In this document: positions 60,701 to 64,000 of the stretch, piece after piece
How the letters are laid out: the number at the start of each line of letters is the position of its first letter
Numbering within the stretch: position 1 is the stretch's first letter
NCBI RefSeq assembly: GCF_000455485.1
Contig: NZ_CBQR020000153.1
Coordinates: 45,632-109,631 of the forward strand
Direction of reading: 5' to 3'
Length of the DNA stretch: 64,000 nt
From: Gorillibacterium massiliense
GTDB lineage: Bacteria > Bacillota > Bacilli > Paenibacillales > NBRC-103111
Translations under genes and position numbers: made by a program
Notes under the pieces: model-generated
What the model saw: only the letters and a program-made list of their open reading frames with translations
Databases searched by the model: none
What the model was told of the DNA's origin: nothing

Positions 60701-63700
60701 ACCAGCGCAACGGTCAGCCTAGGCCGGACGGAAAAGTTGACTGCGACAGTGTCGCCTTCCGACGCCAGCTTCAATACCGTAACGTGGACGTCCTCCAATC
60801 CGGCAGTAGCGACAGTCGACGCCAACGGGCTGGTGCAGACAAAGGGTACGGGCACAACGACCATTACCGTGACTTCCAATGACAATCCGACTCTCAAAGC
60901 ATCCGCCGAGATTACGGTTGTACCGGTTATGGTAACCGGCATCACGCTCAGCAAATCGACGCTTAATCTCATGATCGGCACATCTAAGCAGATTACGGCC
61001 GTCATCACGCCGGATGATGCCTACAACAAGACGGTTCAATGGGAATCCTCCGATCCATCGGTTGCGACCGTGGATGCGAACGGCAATGTAACCGGGGTGA
61101 AAGAGGGGACGGTTGTCATTACCGCCAAGACAGCCGACGGAGGATATACGAAGACATGCGTCATTACCGTACAATCGACTCCAGTCGCCGTAACGGGAAT
61201 CAGCTTGGACCAATCGAGCTATTATGTCGCATCCGATTATTTCTCCACCACGAATCCTTCGGCAAGTGCGCCTGTGGTGCAATTCAACGCCCACATTGCT
61301 CCGGCCGATGCGACCAATACGGACGTTGAATGGACTTCCAACAACAAAACCATCGCATCGGTGGATGCATACGGCAACGTAACCGCTCTGAAGGCCGGTG
61401 TTGCGGTCATTACCGCCAAGACGAAAGACGGCGGCTTCACCGCTCAGACGACGGTTTATGTTCCGTCGGTCAGTGAAAGCTTCGACAATCGGACTCTGGG
61501 TGACAACTGGGCGGCAACTTCGGGATCTGCGGGTACTGCTGCCGTGTTTTCCGTCGGCACTTCAACGCCGACAGGCTACAGCAGCCCTGTCTTTTCGCTG
61601 ACGGCCAGCGGCAATGGCGCTAGAGCCGAATATAAAAGCTTTTCGGTCACTAATGACAAAATCGTGCTGAATTTCGACTGGAACATCGGCGCCCCCGCAA
61701 ATGGAACAGGGCAGCTCCGCATCCAGGATAGCGCGCACAACAACTACCTGACGTTAGGCATTCCGACAGGCGCGACGGGGACAATCCTTTACGATACAAG
61801 CGCCTCGATCGCTTCCAATACGCCAATTACCACTACGGGCACGGCGGTCTCGTCTTCTGGCTTCAAGACGGCTAATGCAACCTATAACGTTAAGGTTACC
61901 TTGGATATGTCGGCCAAGAAAACCAGCTTTACGATGACCAACAAAGCCGATTCCAGCATGACGGCGACGGTTAGCAATCTGTCCTTTGCATCCGGAACCA
62001 CCTTCAAAAATGATTTGGGTTTCCTCGAATTTTATATGACGAGGGTCAGCTCCGTATCCTGGACGACCTGGGTCGATAACTTCAATGTGTATACCGCGGC
62101 ACCGACTGCCGCTTCCGTGACACTGGACAAGACATCGATCAGCTTGCTCGATATTCCCGGTACGCCGGGCAATACCGCGCAATTGACGGCTACCGTAAGT
62201 CCAAACATGTCCGGCGTGAACCAAGCGGTTACCTGGACATCCAGCGATGCATCTGTTGCTACCGTGAACAGCACCGGTCTCGTTTCCGCTGTCGGGGACG
62301 GGGACGCAACCATCACCGCAACATCGGTTGCCAATCCGGCGTTGTCCGCTGCAGCAAGCGTAAGCGTGCATCCGATCATCCCGGTTGAGGCAATCGGAAT
62401 TACGGATGAGGGCGGGAATGCCGTCGATGAAACGGTCGTACCGATGGCTACGGGCCAAACGAAACGACTTACGGCATTCATGAATCCGGGTGTTGCCGAT
62501 TACCGGTCGATTACCTGGAGCTCTGCCGATGATTCGATTGCGACGGTAGATTCAACTGGACTCGTAACGGCGGTCGGCTCGGGCGAAACGGTGATTACCT
62601 TGGCCGTAGACGCGTATGCGGATCATGGCGGCTACGCAGGTACGAAAAGCTTGACCGTTCAAGTCTCCGGAGCTCCTCAGTTGATCACTTCCGGATTGGC
62701 GAAAGCGATTGCCGATGCGATTGACGCAAAGCTCTATCCGGATATCTATTACACGCCGGAAAGCTTGAACGCTTATCAAACGGCACTGACTGCGGCGCAA
62801 AATGATTTGTCCGCCGCTCAGTCCGAGCATTGGGATGTGTCCTATCAAAACCGGATTAACCAGGCTGCGGCAGCGCTTAATGCAGCGGTTGCCGATCTTA
62901 CCAAAAATGCCAGCATTCCGGCAACAAGCTTGAGCCTTACCCCAACCAGCTTGACGCTGACAGCCGGCAAAACAGGGGTGTTGACGCCAGCCTTTACGCC
63001 GGCATACGCCACCAGTCAGATCCAACAATGGACATCGAGCAATCCGGCGGTTGCGGTTGTCAACAACGGCGTGATTATTACGCTTAGCGCTGGCTCTGCG
63101 ACGATTACGGCAATAAGCGACAATGGAAAATCCGCTCAGGCAACAGTGACGGTCAACTCCGATCTATCGAGCGGTTACGCCTCCAATGGCGGTTCCATTA
63201 CCGCAAGCAAAACCCAGTCTGGCAAAAATCCGGCATCTCCGGTGACGAATCCCGGAACGGCATGGTCTAGCGGAGGAAACTTGCAAACCTCTGGCACTCC
63301 GATTTATTGGCAGATTGATCTGGGCGCAAAAGCGCGGATTGATAGCTTGACCCTGAATTTCTGGCAGTCCATGAAATTTACTGTGGCAGTTTCGGACGAT
63401 GGCTCCAACTGGACAACAGCCATCGACAACAGCGACAGCTATGGCGGTTCGTACGAAGTGTTTACGATCAACATGCCGTCAAACACGGTAGGCAGATATA
63501 TTCGTCTTACGTTCTATGGCGTGTCCACGACAACGGATTGGGTAGGCATGGAGAGGTTCCAGGCCAAAGGGGCCTTTATCGACCCTGCAGTGGCTGTAAC
63601 ACTTCAGAGCCCGGCAGTGCTGGAGCTTGGCCAAACGATGCCATTGGGAGCTGTACTACAGCCGGCAAACGCTGATCCGCGGATTGTTTGGAGCTCCAGT

Positions 63701-64000
63701 GACGCGAACGTGGCAGAGGTCGATGTATACGGCTTTGTTACGGCGAAATCCGTCGGTCAGGTGACGATTTCCGCCACGGCGAAGAGCGGCGTATCCGCTT
63801 CTGCACAAATAACAGTGGTTTCAGCGGTTACACCGGTAACGGGAGTGACCCTTGACAGGACCGTCGTCAATCTGACGACCGGTGGAACCATGCAGTTGGC
63901 GGCAACCGTTAACCCGGCAAATGCCACCAACAAAGCGGTAACATGGTCATCCAGTGACGAGAATGTCGCAACAGTCAGCACCAATGGTCTCGTAACCGCG
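57740..64000 (+). CDS. Giant secreted GH53 endo-galactanase-like protein, 3' end outside window
   Basis: 2087 residues are visible and the frame is open at the edge. ATG 57740 follows GTGGAGG by 6 bases. Signal peptide to about 35. Two CBM4/9-like modules (about 40-175 and 178-345; NLDFETGDLTGW, NWGFETGDLTNW). GH53 barrel at about 366-745: KGADISFLPVIEDKGGKYF, HFSDYW, acid/base Glu535 (KIGNEQDGG) and nucleophile Glu636 (LDVETGY). Then about nine BIG2 Ig-like domains (first about 780-865; VTWTSSNPAVATVDANG type), a laminin-G-like module (about 1242-1448), a FIVAR-like helical stretch (about 1645-1725) and a discoidin domain (about 1811-1946). It should cleave beta-1,4-galactan of pectin side chains; BIG2 arrays and FIVAR suggest wall display. 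Confidence 0.82.
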   Translation, partial: MKTFKKVMVCTLLLALLTTSGFGFPASRIVSVVSASSVSSATNLDFETGDLTGWSKTGTVAAQTSDKHSGATSAKLSAANSTLSQTITGISQGSYTLYAWVKGSTSSTTNPAYITVTNTGGPDSRLLIDGYISSTEWTQVAIRNVLVYNGQATLTFGSGSGTNLSVDDLELALDSDDNNPVANWGFETGDLTNWTVNGGVSIGSSSVDTGLGAAVLEANSQISQTINVEPNTTYIASVRAKVDKQDTWETLYQKNDLGDTGQLVNVTSYCDRVNLGVKDLNGTVLRQAPAGTEGYSLLTVRFKTGPNDHQVTLYANTIKDANYEKSVATYNSTGPNASHDQWTGNGADKAYVDNFDVFALDNSTVKGADISFLPVIEDKGGKYFNNGVQQDCLTILANHGVNAITGMLFVHAGNLVYDQSNPKQVVYAYFTDEDGNPFPQYMQAGYFDKTHALALAKRAQELDLSYLPSFHFSDYWMSAGKAYTPLDWMYVNSSGKLVDQSLDEMTTTMYNYVYDMIKSLIDQGTTPIGVKIGNEQDGGIAWPNGKGYSSAGFKALINSAYAAVHDAAPGVSAFIHSNNGYNPDYSNTVFGTLRTNGVSFDGQGYSLYSGHSTDAILSMITNNNSLFPEKDYLDVETGYTFTKYNPDFGEESGSMGQSSFYAANSANGQYNWLLDYMQAMRDVPNPHDRMRGFFYWETDWIVVEGAGYATRGGNSVDRRTMFNNGDASIKEMGSTANGKMGDMLESMYAYLWRGHAKTKPATAQTPLKGFGTYSVQKASPTAISLDQSALSLVAGKTTRLLPTILPASNTSSDKLVYDSNVRWASSNESVAIVNDYGYVTAKASGTARITVTTVDGGLSAYTDVTVTSPTTAGSLTLKVGGAVPGSTVSAKVWDQQTLVATLPAGASNKLVKYTSSNPSVATFLGEFWQSTNPGVFYQQTDVTTNVKLNVIHDGTTVITAEAVDGSASSSYTLNVSKVAVTSVTLNKTSATVSLGRTEKLTATVSPSDASFNTVTWTSSNPAVATVDANGLVQTKGTGTTTITVTSNDNPTLKASAEITVVPVMVTGITLSKSTLNLMIGTSKQITAVITPDDAYNKTVQWESSDPSVATVDANGNVTGVKEGTVVITAKTADGGYTKTCVITVQSTPVAVTGISLDQSSYYVASDYFSTTNPSASAPVVQFNAHIAPADATNTDVEWTSNNKTIASVDAYGNVTALKAGVAVITAKTKDGGFTAQTTVYVPSVSESFDNRTLGDNWAATSGSAGTAAVFSVGTSTPTGYSSPVFSLTASGNGARAEYKSFSVTNDKIVLNFDWNIGAPANGTGQLRIQDSAHNNYLTLGIPTGATGTILYDTSASIASNTPITTTGTAVSSSGFKTANATYNVKVTLDMSAKKTSFTMTNKADSSMTATVSNLSFASGTTFKNDLGFLEFYMTRVSSVSWTTWVDNFNVYTAAPTAASVTLDKTSISLLDIPGTPGNTAQLTATVSPNMSGVNQAVTWTSSDASVATVNSTGLVSAVGDGDATITATSVANPALSAAASVSVHPIIPVEAIGITDEGGNAVDETVVPMATGQTKRLTAFMNPGVADYRSITWSSADDSIATVDSTGLVTAVGSGETVITLAVDAYADHGGYAGTKSLTVQVSGAPQLITSGLAKAIADAIDAKLYPDIYYTPESLNAYQTALTAAQNDLSAAQSEHWDVSYQNRINQAAAALNAAVADLTKNASIPATSLSLTPTSLTLTAGKTGVLTPAFTPAYATSQIQQWTSSNPAVAVVNNGVIITLSAGSATITAISDNGKSAQATVTVNSDLSSGYASNGGSITASKTQSGKNPASPVTNPGTAWSSGGNLQTSGTPIYWQIDLGAKARIDSLTLNFWQSMKFTVAVSDDGSNWTTAIDNSDSYGGSYEVFTINMPSNTVGRYIRLTFYGVSTTTDWVGMERFQAKGAFIDPAVAVTLQSPAVLELGQTMPLGAVLQPANADPRIVWSSSDANVAEVDVYGFVTAKSVGQVTISATAKSGVSASAQITVVSAVTPVTGVTLDRTVVNLTTGGTMQLAATVNPANATNKAVTWSSSDENVATVSTNGLVTA

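Overview
The window comes from an endospore-forming Gram-positive bacterium of the Bacillales, most probably Paenibacillaceae (Paenibacillus/Cohnella type). Supporting signs are the pcrB-pcrA-ligA gene order, spore-cortex type hydrolases (YaaH/SleL-like and SleB-like), an SLH-anchored wall protein, a GlcT antiterminator with its RNA target, CcpA-type cre boxes, a ydaO-type c-di-AMP riboswitch, YesN-type and ECF regulators, and very large secreted modular glycosidases. I see no tRNA, rRNA, CRISPR array, transposase or phage gene.

Layout. 1-1788: tail of an XRE regulator with two small membrane proteins, then a mutarotase-like gene. 1985-5386: SLH/transglutaminase protein, a small membrane protein, a sugar isomerase-like TIM barrel. 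5453-10784: a complete PTS operon (GlcT antiterminator, EIIA, NagE-type EIICB, an HPr lacking Ser46, EI) preceded by promoter, cre box, RAT and terminator. 10908-14409: an ECF sigma/anti-sigma pair and two small genes, with two near-identical ECF-type promoters. 14598-20509: U32 peptidase-family protein, an ABC exporter, a YaaH-like spore hydrolase. 20750-26325: a permuted GH3 enzyme, then a TetR/isochorismatase/MFS module. 26695-30168: a secreted GH87 alpha-1,3-glucanase. 30385-36513: a signalling cluster (histidine kinase, AraC-type response regulator, cheB remnant, membrane anchor, degenerate GGDEF-EAL-REC protein, CheX). 36600-37409: c-di-AMP riboswitch and an unknown gene. 37499-39177: PadR plus a HAAS-FtsW fusion. 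39315-42869: oxidoreductase, ECF-DUF1835 fusion, ArsR-DUF2087. 43072-47396: a GldA/GldG-like ABC system. 47543-57484: pyruvate kinase paralogue, amidohydrolase, SleB-like hydrolase, pcrB, pcrA, ligA. 57740 to the edge: a giant GH53 protein that runs off the window.

How they work together. The metabolic theme is polysaccharide foraging: secreted GH87 and GH53 enzymes and a GH3 glycosidase release sugars, while PTS import is under antitermination and probably CcpA control. The regulatory theme is second messengers and envelope sensing: c-di-GMP degradation (EAL), c-di-AMP (riboswitch), ECF sigma and PadR-HAAS modules.

The least explained items are (i) two copies of an intergenic hairpin element whose stems differ in sequence but keep pairing around an invariant core (49034-49130 and 55218-55327), (ii) the riboswitch-controlled 138-residue protein, (iii) the HPr with Arg at position 46, and (iv) twin ECF promoters defining a small regulon.
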